DNA of 64,000 nt, from positions 1 to 64,000 of the forward strand of contig MU006221.1 in the NCBI GenBank assembly GCA_010093685.1, written 5' to 3'. The DNA comes from Ophiobolus disseminans. Lineage: Eukaryota; Ascomycota; Dothideomycetes; Pleosporales; Phaeosphaeriaceae. This document shows, one piece after another, positions 1-12,029 of this stretch. Made by a program: the position numbers and the translations under genes. Below the pieces are notes generated by a model, which ran no database searches, was not told where the DNA came from, and saw only the letters and a list, made by a program, of their open reading frames with translations. Every line of letters begins with the position of its first letter. Position 1 is the stretch's first letter.

Positions 1-147
1 TCGTCGGCGCTCTAGCAATCGCCGGAAGCTGCTCGAAGACAGCACCACGGGATATATATATAGACTCAACGCGAGCGTAGGGTAGCTTTTCCATCAAATT
101 CATCACCGTTTACCTTGCACTTATAGTCAACCCATCGCACCCTTACA
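1..147 (+). repeat. 5' LTR (3' part only) of the gypsy element
   Basis: Direct repeat of 5639-5785, ending CCCTTACA. I see four differences between the copies. All are C/T or G/A transitions, and three fit CA-to-TA or TG-to-TA changes. Confidence 0.9.
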
Positions 148-370
148 ATTGAATTCGATCCTTCTGTAGCACCTGCTACGTCGAACCAGCCTCTTTAGAG
201 TGAGCTCCATAGCAGTGACGATTGAAGCCCCCTAGAGCTATATCTAGACGGACGCTTTTTAGAGCGATATCTTGAGGATACTGATTGAGCAAAGGACCGC
301 TCTTAGTTTTACTGTCTTGAACTCACAGAGAGTTAGCGAAGAGCACTTGCAGAGGACCGCAGTGCTAAGT

Positions 371-510
371 CTTGCTACTAAGCAAGCTAGCCGAAAGCCT
401 TGCTACCGAGCAAGCTAACTGAAAGCCTTGCTACTAAGCAAGCTAGCCGAAAGCCTTGCTACTAAGCAAGCAAGCAAAAGAAAGTATTGCTACTAAGCAA
501 GTATACTACA
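371..510 (+). repeat. 28-bp tandem repeat in the gypsy leader/gag
   Basis: Units starting CTTGCTACTAAGCAAG begin at 371, 399, 427 and 455, an exact 28-bp period. A diverged fifth unit starts near 486. The core TTGCT...AGCAA is itself an inverted repeat, so each unit could fold into a small hairpin. Confidence 0.85.
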
Positions 511-894
511 ATAGCAGCAGCAGACACCTCTGCAGTAGGACTAGCAGTGAAAACAGCATAGCTGCACTAGGATAGTGTAAGTGCTAAAGAAATACAAACC
601 TCTCTCCAAAACTTGTGTATAGCACAAGGAATAGACGAACCTGCAGCGCAAACAAGAACGCAAGAAGCTTTCTACATCTAGAAGGAGATGAGCACAGTGC
701 TGAATAGGCCCGACCTAAGCACTAAGAACTCCGTGTCTATGGAAGGAGAAAAGAACGACCTACCTCTTTCGGTCCCTAAACCAGCGAACGCGAACGAACA
801 GCCGCCAGCATAGCTAGCTACCCTTCTAGCTGCGATACAGCCTACGAATGCAGCCCAAGCTGCCCTAAAACGCCGTCGACAACCCGATCCGGAT

Positions 895-1848
895 ATGTTT
901 GATAGCACAAGGAAGCAATTCCAAGTCTTCTACTAACAGCTTACTACTAAGGTAGAGAATAACAAGGAGGATTTTAGTTCACATAAGAGAGCGTGCGACT
1001 ATGCCTTCGCTAGGCTTAAGGGAACCGCAGCGACGTTAACGTTGCTATACATGAATAAGATAAGAGCCTCTAATTCCTAGGACTTCAACTAGCTGCTAGG
1101 ATTCTTTGATTAGATGTTTAGAGATCCCTACAAGGCAGAAAGGGCCCGTGATAAGCTTTGGTCTATGTTACAGGGCAAGAAGAACATCCGCAACTACGTT
1201 ATAGACTTTCAAGAGCAGCTGTTGTTGTCTAACAGCAGTCTGGATAAAGAAACGAAGATAATAATCTTTAGGAAGGGGCTTAACTACAAGCTTCAAGATA
1301 AGCTTATAGGCCTTAAGAGCAGGAATCTCGATGAATTACAGTACAAGGCAATCGAGATTGCGGACTAACTATACTAGATGGACATCTACACTAGAGGAAG
1401 CTAGGGCCAAAGCTAGGTTAACAAATCTCAACATAAAGAGCACAAGGCTAAGCACCGCTTCTCTTCCCTAGTACTAGAGGAAACGATAGAAGGTGTAGAA
1501 TACACAGGAAGATCTAGGAAGCCCTGCCGACTTAGCAACTCTGAGTACGACCGATTACGCCGCGAAGGACGTTGCTTTAACTGCAAGCGTATAGGGCATG
1601 TATCTGCTGCCTGCACGGAAGATGAAGGCTTAGCTAGGAAAGAGAAGAATAGGAGCACAGCTGTGTTGAAGGCCTCTAGCTCCCGGACTAAGAAACGAAA
1701 GAAGAGCAGGAAGGCTAGAAAAGAGGAGTCTAGCAGTGAGGACGACTCAGGTAGGATAGAGACCCTAGATAAGGACAGTGACTCGGGAAAAGAATAGCTC
1801 TTGCTTAAAGTCACTAGCAAGAGCAACATGTTAGTCAGCAAAAATTAA
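895..1848 (+). pseudogene. gag of the gypsy element, nonsense-riddled
   Basis: One reading frame stays recognisable from the ATG at 895 to a TAA at 1846. It contains a retrotransposon gag-like helical region (RDPYKAERARDKLW near 1120) and a zinc knuckle CFNCKRIGHVSAAC at 1573-1614, which has the CX2CX4HX4C spacing of nucleocapsid domains. The tail is rich in Lys, Arg and Ser. Stops at about 1078, 1093, 1111, 1375, 1402 and 1414 are TAG, and those at 1366 and 1846 are TAA. The protein would coat genomic RNA in the virus-like particle. It is not functional here. Confidence 0.85.
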
Positions 1849-1877
1849 AAGAAGAATAGGCATCCTTCAAGAAGGAT

Positions 1878-4800
1878 ATGAGTAGCAATAGAGTTACCGT
1901 AGAAACGTTAGTTAATCAGCACACTTTTGCCTCAACGTTAATTAATACTAGTAACCTTGCGTACTCTCTTATCAGTCCCTATCTCGTCAAGCGTGCTGGC
2001 TTACAGTGCCTATCTATCTCTCCTCGGGTACTAGAGGGAGTCACTAAAAAGTCTAGAACTATTAAGGAAGTTGCTAGGCTTACTATTAACATTGAAGGCT
2101 ACAAGGACACTATATAGGGATACGTTTCGCTATTACACCTAGGATACGATCTTATACTTAGACGCCTATAGATAAACAAGAGACAAGTAACTATCGAACT
2201 ATCTAAGAGGTCTATCTATATCCACTTATTACACTAGAGAATCCGTCTTGTTAGCACAGAGGACCGCTCTATCTTAAAAGACTAGCTTCTAAAGCGAATT
2301 AGCGCAGCAGCTTATTATACGTACGTCTGGCGCTTAAAGAACGATAAGACAGTGCAGATATTTGCAGCATCTCTTCGAGACATTAAGAAGGCGTTAGCCC
2401 TAAAGAAGAAGGTAGACGTTATGTCTCTCCTCCCTAAGGAACACCAGCACATAGCCTAGATCTTTGACCCTAAAACAGCTGCAAGAATGCCTTCTTTGCG
2501 CGGACCTAAGATTGATTACTAGATTGAACTAGAAAAGGATAAGGATAGGAAAGAAAAGGAGCTACCTTGGGGTCCCTTGTACAACATAAGTAGAGGAGAG
2601 CTCTTAGTCTTGCGCAAGGAATTGATATCTCTCCTAGACAAGAGATAGATTAGAGCAAGTAGCTCTCTAGCTTCCTCCCTAGTATTGTTTGCGAAGAAAC
2701 TAGAAGGAGGACTACGCTTCTGCGTAGACTATAGAGCTCTTAACGCTATTACAAAGAAAGATTAATACCCTTTACTACTAATCTAGGAGACCTTTAACAA
2801 TATCGCTAAGGCAAAATAGTTTACAAAGATCGATGTATTAGCGGCTTTCTACAAGATAAGAATTAACGCAGGAGACGAATAGAAGACAGCGTTCCGCACC
2901 CGATTTGGCTTGTATAAGTGGTTAGTTACCCCGTTCGGCATAGCAAACGCACCTAGCACGTTTCAACGTTATATTAACTAGACGCTTTGCGAGTACATTG
3001 ACGACTTCTGCTCAGCCTACCTGGATAATGTCTTAATTTACACCGACGGTACCTTAAAAGAGCACCAGCAAAACACAAATAGAGTCCTAGAAGCTATAGG
3101 TAAAGCTAGTTTACCTTTAGATATTAAGAAATGCGAGTTCAACGTCAAAAGCACGAAGTACCTTAGGTTTATTATTAAAGCTAGCAAGGGACTACGAATA
3201 GATCCTAAGAAGATTAAGGCTATTAAGGAATAGAAAGCCCTAGTGAATGTCAAAGGAGTGCGTAGCTTCCTAGGATTTGCAAACTTCTACCAGCGATTTA
3301 TTAAAAACTACTTAGGATTAACAGCCCCGCTTACGAGATTAACTGGAGATGTTCCCTTCTAGTAGAGGGAGACAGAACAATAGGCTTTCGATACATTAAA
3401 AGAGGTTTTCGTTACTAAACTAGTGCTCGCCCAGTGGGATCCAGACAGAGAGACTATCCTAGAGACCGACTCTTCTAGATACGTAGTGGCTGGAATACTA
3501 TCTCAATATGACGATTAAGGGCTGCTGCGACTAGTAGCATACTATTCGAAGAAGATAACTAGCACCTAGAGCAATTACGAGATACACGACAAGGAACTGC
3601 TAGCAGTGATCTGCTGCATAGCTAAATGGGACGGAATGCTGAGGTCGTTAAAGAAGTTTACGGTAATTACAGACCACAAGAATCTAGAGTACTTTAGGAA
3701 GCCTTAACAGCTCAGCGAACGCTAAATGAGATAGGCCCAATTTCTCGGAAAGTTCCCAAACATAGAGATTGCTTACCGGCCTAGAGTTGACAATGTTAGA
3801 GCCGACGCTCTCTCGAGAAGACACTAGGATATGCCTGCTAATAGCTCTGACGCCCGAATTTCTCGACGTTTCCTGCAGATCTTCAAGCCAACCACTGCTA
3901 CAACAGACGAAGAGCTAGCCGAGGACGAAGCACTAAAGATTTTCCGATGTAGCGTTGAGAGACTAGTAATCTCTTGCTACCTAGCATCTCTATCTGCGCC
4001 CTTACAAGCTTAACACAGATTAGAGCAACTATAGGAAGAGGCTAAAGAAGGAGATTAGACTTATTAGTTAGCGTGGAAAGCTGTTAAAGATAGAGAACGC
4101 AAGTTTCTAACAGCTTTAGATCTTAAGCTATCAATCGCAGAGTGCCGCTTAGACGAATCTAGTAACTTACTGTATCGAGATCGGAAGTGGGTTCTAGAGA
4201 GTGAACCCCTAAGGACTAGCATTATACATGCTATACACTCCTCAAGAGCCTTAGGACACCTAGGAAGACACCTTACGTACTAAGCTGTAGCGCGCGAATA
4301 TTTCTAGCCTTCGATAAGCAATACAGTGCGCTAATACGTACGGAATTGCTCTGTTTGTGGACGAGTGAAGCCTTAGAGAGATAGTCTCTAAGGGCTATTA
4401 CGACCTTTGCCGATTCCTGAACGCATCTAGAAGGAGGTCTCTATAGACTTTATCACTGGTTTGCCTAAGAGTAAGGGATATACTAACCTAATAGTAGTAA
4501 TAGACTGCCTTAGCAAGGACGTAGTACTTATAGGCCTAGAAGATATCACTATAGAACGCGTAGCTATAGCGTACATAAATTTTGTGGTTGCATACTATTA
4601 GCTCCTAGACTATATTACTTCTAATAGAGGCCCGCAGTTTGTGAGCCACTTATAGAGTAAGCTTTGTAAACTAATAGATATCGAGCGAAGATTGTCCTTA
4701 GGTTACTATCTAGAGACTAATAAATCCACTAAGAGAATGAACGCAATAGTGCAGGCCTACCTGCGCGCCTTCTGCGACTAGAACCAAACAAACTAGAAGA

Positions 4801-5493
4801 GCAACCTAGGTATAGCTAAGATTGCAATTACAGCTAGGCAGTTACAGTCTATAAGGATGTCACTATTCTTTATGCAACATGGATACGAGGTAGATCCTAT
4901 TCAGATTGCTGTTAAGCACGGTCCTAAGAACAGGCCTTAGGGAAGGAAAGTGCAGGAGGATTACGAGAAAGCCGAAAGCATTATAGAGAGACTAAGACAG
5001 AGCATTCAGCTAGCTCAAGCCACTATAGGAGAGGCCTAGCAAGAGCAAGAGCTGCAGGCTAACAAGAGAAGGAAACAAGCTCCCTAGTTACGAGTTAGCG
5101 ACAAAGTTTAGCTAAAGCTTAGTGATTATTACAAGACAAAGAGACTAAGTAGGAAACTTAACTGTAAGAACTTAAAGTACACAGTACTTAAGATTGTCGG
5201 ACCCAACGCAGTAAAGCTAAATACACCTAGGAGAGTACACCTAGTGTTTAACGTTAATATACTGAGGCTAGCTTTATCAGACCTATTACCTAGCTAGCCA
5301 CAAGATAACAACGAACTAGAGCCTATTAAAGTGGATAGAGAAGAGATGTATCTAGTAGAAGAAATCCTACAGGAGAGAGGCAATAGGCAAAGGAAGCAGT
5401 ATCTGGTGAAATAGGAGGGCTATCCAGATCCGACTTAGGAACCGGCCTCGAACCTAAAGCACACCGATGCTCTGAAAGAATAGAAACACGCTT
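1878..5493 (+). pseudogene. pol of the gypsy element: PR-RT-RNase H-IN-chromodomain, nonsense-riddled
   Basis: Recognisable pieces in order: a retropepsin-like remnant (SNLAYSLISPYLV, about 1950); reverse transcriptase with FCVDYRALN at about 2718-2744 and the catalytic YxDD box read as YLDN at 3018-3029; RNase H-like ETDSSRYVVAGILSQYD near 3460; an integrase N-terminal His/Cys region near 4220-4370 and core start DFITGLPKSKGYTNLIVVID at about 4447-4506; and a chromodomain-like tail (EEMYLVEEILQERG, about 5342-5383). In-frame stops occur every 50-150 bp. About four fifths of those I read are TAG and the rest TAA. Loss of the second catalytic Asp and the stops make it inactive. Confidence 0.88.
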
Positions 5494-5527
5494 AAGAGGA
5501 GGGATCTTAACCTAAGGAGGGGGGTAC

Positions 5528-5785
5528 TGTAACGGGCTAAAGCCTTAATTTATAGTACTTGGCCTGTGGCCTTTGTTGTAACTATAATAGGCTAAGAGCG
5601 GGGTTGCTGTAGGGTTTCTCGGTGCGATCCTCGGAGCTTCGTCGGCGCTCTAGCAATCGCCGGAAGCTGCTCGAAGACAGCACCACGGGATATATATATA
5701 GACTCAACGCGAGCGTAGGGTAGCTTTTCCATCGAATTCATCACCGTTCACCTTGCACTTATGGTCAACCCATCGCACCCTTATA
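5528..5785 (+). repeat. 3' LTR of the gypsy element
   Basis: 258 bp beginning TGTAACGGG directly after a polypurine tract and ending CCCTTATA. The 5' copy ends CCCTTACA, so the expected terminal CA has become TA here. It contains a TATATATATA core (about 5689-5698). Confidence 0.9.
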
Positions 5786-5789
5786 GTAC

Positions 5790-8700
5790 CCCCTGCGCCT
5801 ATTGCTCTCCTATTGATTGCATATCTCCTGCGGCACTCTACACCTAAAACACCTAGAATAATTCTCGTACTTAATCTCCTCCTCTATGGCCTTAATTGTC
5901 TCCTTAACCTGCTTACTCTCTGCCTGCTAACATTGCCGCACGTTGTGTGCACTAGAACTAACGCCTACTGCTGCATATATCCCGCACTAGTTTGCCTACT
6001 GCGCTAACTGCCTGCGCAGCCACTCGACGTCCCTAAACTTATACTATCGCTGCTGGATTAATGTTTAGTGTAGGCCTTACCGCTCTCGCTGCTGCTGCTT
6101 AAACGTCTGCTGCATCTCCTCTTGCTCGTCCTCTCTATTACTAGGTGGCTTGTCGTTGCTAGCTAGCTCGTTGTTGCTGAGTGGCTCGTTGTTGCTAGGT
6201 AGCTCGTCGTCGCTAGATGGCTTGTCATCGCTAGCTTCCTCGCTGTCCTCTATCTCTGCCTCTTCTCCTTGACAAACGTTACACCTCTCCTCTTCTTCTT
6301 TGCATTCTATCCGCTCTGCCTCTTGCCTGTCTAAATACCCGTCTAATACAATCCGCCTGCATTGTGCTTCTCTACTCTCTCCTATATACGATTGCACTAA
6401 CGCCTAGTTGGCCTCATCGTGCTTATCTTTAGCTGCTTGCTAATTACTATCCTACACAATCATAATTGCCTCGCTTAGCAATCTATCTCTTCTAGCTCTG
6501 CCACTCTCCTGCGCGTAATCTAACACGCTGAATAGCTAATCAATGTAGATAATACACTAGATGTCGGGCACGTCTACGCCTATGCCTAACGCGCTAGTGG
6601 CAACAATAATGCGCTGCCGGCTAGCTATAAACGCCTCTAACATGCTCGCCTTGCCAATAGCATTGTATTAGTACGCCTGGCACTCGAGCTTCTCCGCTAA
6701 CGCCTTAACCTTAGCCACTAAGTTGCCGTATACCACGATCTTGCCGGCCTTGTACTTTCGGAGCTTCCGCCGTACTATAGCCAACACGGTCGCCTCTACC
6801 TCCTGCTTCTTTGCCCTCCGGCCTATCTTGACTACGTGATACGCTATGTTAGTCTGCACTGTTAGCGCCCTAAATATCTTCACCTAATCTCGTTTGAAAT
6901 GCATCCGCCTAAACAGCTCGTCCTCCTCGCTTAGCGGCAATGTCGCTGTTAACATAACTATCTGCGTCCCTGCAGCTACAAGCCTGCCGAGTTGCTGCAT
7001 CTGTTTACGGAACGTGTACTGCTAGTTCAACACAATATAGCACTTGTCAATGACGATCCGATCTAGCTGCCGCGTTGCTTAAAGCCGGTTCAAAAACGTG
7101 GTGAACGCCTCCTCTACGGCTGACTCAGGTGTCACCAACACTACGGCGGCTGCGTTAGGCGGGTAGCGGCTCTCCCACTCTACACACGATATCCCTAGCT
7201 TCTGGCATTGCTTCTTTATATTGCTACGTAACGCAATCAATAGCACGACGACGACGGTAGTACCGCCCTGCTTAGCCTACGCTAGTAACATAAACAATAA
7301 GCTCTTGCCTGCGCTAGTAGGCATTACAGCTAAGACGGGACTCTCGCCTGCTACAATAGCCTCAATCGCCTCCTTCTGCACGCCTCGAAACTCGGCCTTG
7401 TTGCCTATTATCCGCTTTAGCTGCTTGCTGCTGTCTATCTTCCTTAGCCGCTGCCACTAATCAATTCTTGCCTCGTCCGCCTCGCTCTCAAATGGCGCCC
7501 TCTTCCGCTTCCTGCTCTTTTCGCCGTCCTCTACGTCTGCCTAGAAGCCTAAAAATCGATGCTAGTCGGTGCTAGATGCCCGGAACTGCTGCCGCTTGTC
7601 GGCCACTACGCCTGCCTGCTCTATAATCCCTCGCGCGTACACTAGCCCGGCAACGTGCAATGTATAGCCGGCCTGCTCGTCGGCAATAGATGCCTCTGCC
7701 GTGTCCTCGTTGCCCTCCTTCTCCTCGCTCTCGTCAGCCTGAAACGCGGTGGATCTACGCAAAAATCGTCGGCTAATGCTAATTGCTATCTCGCGGTACC
7801 TAGCAAACGTCCACTCCTAGCCTATAGCGATCTGGCTCTCGCGCTTCAACGCCTCGCGAAGTCGATCTGTCGTCCACTTGCGGCCGTTAGGGTCGGCCGG
7901 CCACATATAGGACGATACCGCCTCCTTCTCCTACACTAACGCCTCGAGCCGCTGCTGGAACGGCAACACTAGCCACATATACTACACTACTAGCTCGCCT
8001 ACCTCGCGCGGCAGATACTAGTAGATAATTTTAACATCCCCGCTAATATTGTAGCTCTTGTAGTACTGCGTCACAAACACTACTATGCTATCTTCAATAA
8101 ATATATTGCGGTGGCCGCCCTGCACCGTGTTGCTGTGCCGGACGCTCAATATCTCTAGGCCTCGCGCGGGCTGCCCGCCGCTAATGTGCATTAATACAGC
8201 TAGCTTCTTGCGGAACTCGACCACCTAATCCATGTACCGCTCTACTGCCTGCTAGTCTACCCCTAACTAGCTCCCGGGCTTCATAAATCAATCTCTAATG
8301 CTAGCGTTCTGCTCTACCCGTTTAAAAAGCTACCTCTCCCTATTAACGGGCATCCTCGTACGCTAGTCCTTTAAAAAGTTCTATCCTAGCCGCTCGTTGG
8401 TTAGGTTATCGCGCATGCTCTCCTATAGCACGGCGGGTACGGACGTAGCCTTGCTAAACAACAGCTCCTCAGTTAACAGCCGCTAGCTCTCGCTCGCTAG
8501 CCTGTGAACTATGCTGCGGAACTGCGCTATGCTGAAGTGCAGCTCCTTATACAGCAGCTTATTGCCACTCTACTCTACGTGCCCGCGTGACGTGGTGTTG
8601 TAATAGATCTTAAGCCTGTACGTCCGTAGATCCAGCATCCACTGCATCGGTCCGTGGCTGCCGCGCACTATGAACCGGTCTATCATCTGCTGCACTAGCT

Positions 8701-10273
8701 GCAGGCATCCTTTTAGGCGGCGGCGTAGGCTAGGGCTAGGGCCGCTGTTGTACGCGCTATCGTCAAAGTCGTCCGTCTCCTCGCCACTATCCTGCGGGTC
8801 TGCTAGATCCGCACCTAATAGCTCTAGCCCCTGCTGCACCACTATAAACCGCGCCGTCTTGATTATAGCGGACAATATTAGCGGATACTGCTCTAGCCCC
8901 TTCTAGCCCTTCTCCTTAACGCCCAGCACCGCTAGCGCGCACACTAACGGGCTGTCGTACTCTTAGCGGGTAATACAGTGGTCAAGCAACGCGATACAAA
9001 ACTCTAGGCATGCTTTCTAGATCCTAGATAACTTCTCTAGCCTAGCGCTCGCAGCGCTCTGATCGGGTGCTGTCTCTATCGCCTAATCCGTCCCGTCAAC
9101 CTCTATCTCCTCGTCTATCTCTAGGTTATCGTCTGCCTCCTCGTCTATCTGCTTGTCCGCCTCGGTTTCCCTCTCTTCTGCCTCTCCTCCTGCTGCCCTC
9201 TCTGCTTCGTGGACCAACGCCTCCTATGCCTTGCGCTGCTATCGCCTGAACTAGTACTGTAGGCTCTTCTATGCGTGCTCCTTCTGCGTGCAGACAAAAA
9301 ACATTAACACCTGCTGCTATAGCCGCGTGTGCTTAATGATTGCCTCCTTGTCTATATACGGCTGCAACGGCTAGTACCGCGTCTAGTGCTTCTCAGTACG
9401 AATTGCCTCTAGCCGCACAAACACGCCGACGCGCTTAATCACTAACGCCTAGCTGAGACGCATAAGCCTAGCCATGGCCGCCTAGATCGCTACCTCCACC
9501 GGCTCGCCCTTGTTGTCGCTCCTTAGATCCGGCTCGGCTGCTAGCTCCTCGATACAGGCTATCAAGTCCGCCCGCTCTATACCTACTAGGTATAGCAGCC
9601 ACTGCGTCCGCTCTACCTACGGGTTTACCTCGTCGCGCTCGCCCGCCTGGATTGTGCTAATAGCTTGCTTCTTAACTCTCTCCTACGCCTTAGCTATTGC
9701 CTTGCCTACATGTGCCTATGCTGCCTCGCCGTTGATAGGTACTACTCCTAAGTCGTCGTCGTTGTCGTCGTTGTCGGGCAGCTAGACCTCGAAGTACTGC
9801 GATCCTAGGCCTTAGATTAACAGCCGTTAGCAGTGTACGCGCCTGCAGGCCTCGTCAACGCGCCGCTGTATCTCTTTCTGTGCCGCCTAGCTTAGGTAGC
9901 CGCCTTTGCTTCCTACTGACCAATCGTGCACCTCGCGCTAATGCTTCTTTATAACGTCTTTGCTCTGAAATACCTTGCTACAGCTAGCTGCGTCTAGCTG
10001 GCATAGCAGTCCGTCTAAGTATACTAGCAACTAGCTGATTAGCGCAACGACCTAGCTAGGCACCTGCATCTCGCTGGCGTACTCGATTAGCTCTAGCTAG
10101 CTGCCTACTCTCTCTGCTATCTCTTTAGCCTACTTCTGCTTAACCTTGTGCGCGCGTTGCAGGTAGCTCTTGATATAGCTAGGTAGCACGCTATACCTGC
10201 ACTCCTTGCAGATAGCTATAGAGTACTCTGCTAGATGCTCGAAATGCTAGAGCTTAATGCCTCCCTCTGCCAT
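5790..10273 (-). pseudogene. Decayed OrsD/RecQ-type DNA helicase (telomere-linked helicase family)
   Basis: Read on the minus strand from an ATG at 10273. The N-terminus has a C2H2-like OrsD motif (CKECRYSVLPSYIKSYLQRAH, about 10210-10150). The helicase core lies at about 7330-6400: Walker A MPTSAGKSLL near 7310, a DExH-like box read as DKCY near 7050, TATLP near 6950, ATSALGIGVDVPDI near 6600-6560, and a motif VI that reads QESGRARRD where RecQ proteins have GRAGRD. An acidic Asp/Glu/Ser tract and a Cys pair (CNVC, about 6270) follow. This layout is known from subtelomeric TLH helicases of filamentous fungi. Many in-frame TAGs, plus changed motif II and VI residues, show it is dead. The gypsy element abuts its C-terminal end, and telomere-type repeats lie about 330 bp beyond its 5' end. 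Confidence 0.85.
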
Positions 10274-10344
10274 AGCGTCTATGCGCGTACACGCTGCGCG
10301 TCGCAGGTTGTAGGGTATAGGTTGTAGGTTGCGTGTTGCGCGTT

Positions 10345-10440
10345 GCGCGTTGCAGGTGAGCTTGCGCGTTGCAGGTAAGCTCGCGCGTTGCAGGTAAGCT
10401 TGCGCATTGCAGGTGAGCTTGCGTGTTGCAGGTGAGCTTG
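10345..10440 (+). repeat. 19-bp minisatellite GCGCGTTGCAGGTGAGCTT, five units
   Basis: Five near-identical 19-bp units run head to tail just upstream of the helicase start codon. Less regular GTTGCGCGTT/GTAGGTT sequence precedes them (about 10285-10344). Unit changes are single transitions. Confidence 0.85.
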
Positions 10441-10606
10441 CGCGTGTAGAATACTGTTTATATTATCTACCTGCTACAGATCTATCTATCCGCGCTCTTA
10501 TAGTGCAAACGGGCTGCTTGCGCAAACTGCGTTTGTTGTTTAAGTGATTGCAGTCGCGTAATTTCAACCTCGGATATTGACGTTGTTGGCCTGCCGAGCT
10601 GCTTAA

Positions 10607-10618
10607 CCCTAACCCTAA
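10607..10618 (+). other. Two interstitial telomere-type repeats (CCCTAA)2
   Basis: CCCTAACCCTAA lies in otherwise unique sequence about 330 bp 5' of the helicase start. Fungal telomeres are TTAGGG arrays. Two units are too few to prove a former chromosome end, but the placement beside a TLH-type helicase is suggestive. Confidence 0.5.
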
Positions 10619-11250
10619 GCACCTTAACTATATGTACGATCTTGATGCAAATCCTAGCGACGGTGCAGGGCAGCGCACTAAGTAATTAGTCCAAAGTACA
10701 GCTTGATACAAGCATAGGAACCTACCTCAACCGATACCTTAAAGTTCAATCGACCTAGAGGGGGCGTAATGAGATATACACGCGGGTATGCGTATATCTA
10801 GTCCCTAGCCAACCCCGACTCAGCCCTGAGTCGGGGTCGCGCCCTAGGATAGACCTATGCAGGACCTACTAGTGGGTTTAAGAGCGGCACAGTCACGCCT
10901 TACATGTCTTTATGCTGTATAAATATTGACTACGCAAGTTGATTACCGTTGATTTAACTTTTGCCTACCTTTTGGCCTAGGTTAGTGCATGTAGTCGTGC
11001 CTATTTCCTTTTTAAGGTTCAACCTCTTACAAAAGCTACGCTACTTTATGCGCAAACATTATTTTAAACATTCTTTATTTATTACTACTTTAAGCCTATT
11101 TATGTTTCTTAGATTTAAATATTGAGTTAGTCTAATATGTAGAAAAAGAGTTAGTATTATGTTAAAAAGTTGTCAGATAGTATAAAGTTTAATCTTGATG
11201 TAATTTTGATCGTGTTGATTGATTGTTCTGTTTTTCGTCTTCTCTCTAGG
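10619..11250. other. Non-coding spacer with one perfect hairpin
   Basis: I see no supportable gene. A 12-bp perfect inverted repeat with a 2-nt centre (ACCCCGACTCAG / CTGAGTCGGGGT) sits at 10812-10837. The stretch from about 10900 to 11200 is AT-rich, unlike the GC-rich helicase remnant. Confidence 0.5.
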
Positions 11251-11464
11251 TTCGTGGTTTTCCACAATAGAGGGGCACCTGCATAAGCGCACTTTCTCCT
11301 AACAGGCCCTAAACTCAATATCCAACAGTACCTTATATCTGACAAAAGTACACGTTTTGTTAGCGTTTGTATAGGGAAAACCATTAGCGGTTTAAAACTT
11401 TTGAACTAGTACTGTAGAGAAAATCTATAGTAAGACTAGCGGAAGCAAAAAGAGGTAGTAGTAA
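11250..11464 (+). pseudogene. Possible 5' remnant of the zinc-knuckle gene, left of the copia insertion
   Basis: The last bases before the copia LTR read, in the frame that continues at 16883, as a Lys/Arg/Gly/Ser run (AKRGSSN). This would be RGG-like if the AGTs came from GGT. Further upstream the frame is too damaged to follow. Assignment rests mainly on the copia target duplication joining this flank to the knuckle gene on the other side. Confidence 0.35.
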
Positions 11465-11617
11465 TGTAAGCAGTAGAGAGTAGGTGACGAAGTGTGATGT
11501 TGTGAAGTGTGTTGTCCTAGACTAGGATGTCCGTGATCTAAGCTTATATACATAAAGTGGTGGGCTAATTAGCTAGTGGATAATCCACGTGACTATGCAA
11601 GGTGCCCTAGGCTTACA
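11465..11617 (-). repeat. 3' LTR of the copia element (RIP-marked copy)
   Basis: TGTAAG...CTTACA, 153 bp. It differs from the 16730-16882 copy at nine sites, all transitions. At eight of them this copy has TA where the other has CA or TG. Confidence 0.92.
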
Positions 11618-12029
11618 CACCTCCCTTAGATTCGAACGTATATAGAAGCTAATGTGATTATAGGCTACCCCCTACCCTGTTTAGGTAGAGCTGCTTGTTT
11701 AAGTGCGGTGGGTAGCCGCTTAATTAGAGCAGTGCCAGGTAGGTGATTGTCCGCCGTCGCGGTGTTAGTTGACCTCGCTGATGAGCGTCCTCAAAAGCAT
11801 GTGAGATCTAATTTGCCTCTATTCTGTATAGAGTTTAGTAGTATCCCTAATATGAAATTATAGAGCATTGTAGAGTGTACAGCCTCGTTAAACCTGTAAA
11901 AACTATGTAGGAGAAACTAGAAAGAGTACTGTACTATAATAGCTCATTGTGCAGTTAGAAATAAACTAAAATGTAAAAGTGATACCTAATTTTCGTGTCT
12001 CTGACGAGGCAACAGTTTTGTAAGACTGT

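Larger units (their letters stand above)
1..5785 (+). mobile_element. Degenerate Ty3/gypsy LTR retrotransposon (chromovirus)
   Basis: The start of the window lies inside the 5' LTR: bases 1-147 match 5639-5785 almost exactly. Between the LTRs the plus strand carries, in order, a gag with one CCHC knuckle, a protease remnant, reverse transcriptase, RNase H, integrase and a C-terminal chromodomain, which is the order of Ty3/gypsy chromoviruses. A purine tract (AAGGAGGGGGG, about 5514-5524) abuts the 3' LTR. Every coding domain is broken by in-frame stops, mostly TAG, so the copy is dead. About 111 bp of the 5' LTR and the left target duplication lie outside the window. The 3' end falls at the C-terminal end of a decayed helicase gene, which suggests insertion into or next to it. 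Confidence 0.93.

Noticed and set aside
895..5493. TAG as a reassigned sense codon, since it recurs at expected Gln and Trp positions
   Set aside because: Intact host genes in the window terminate with TAG, and LTR comparison shows the TAGs arose by mutation.
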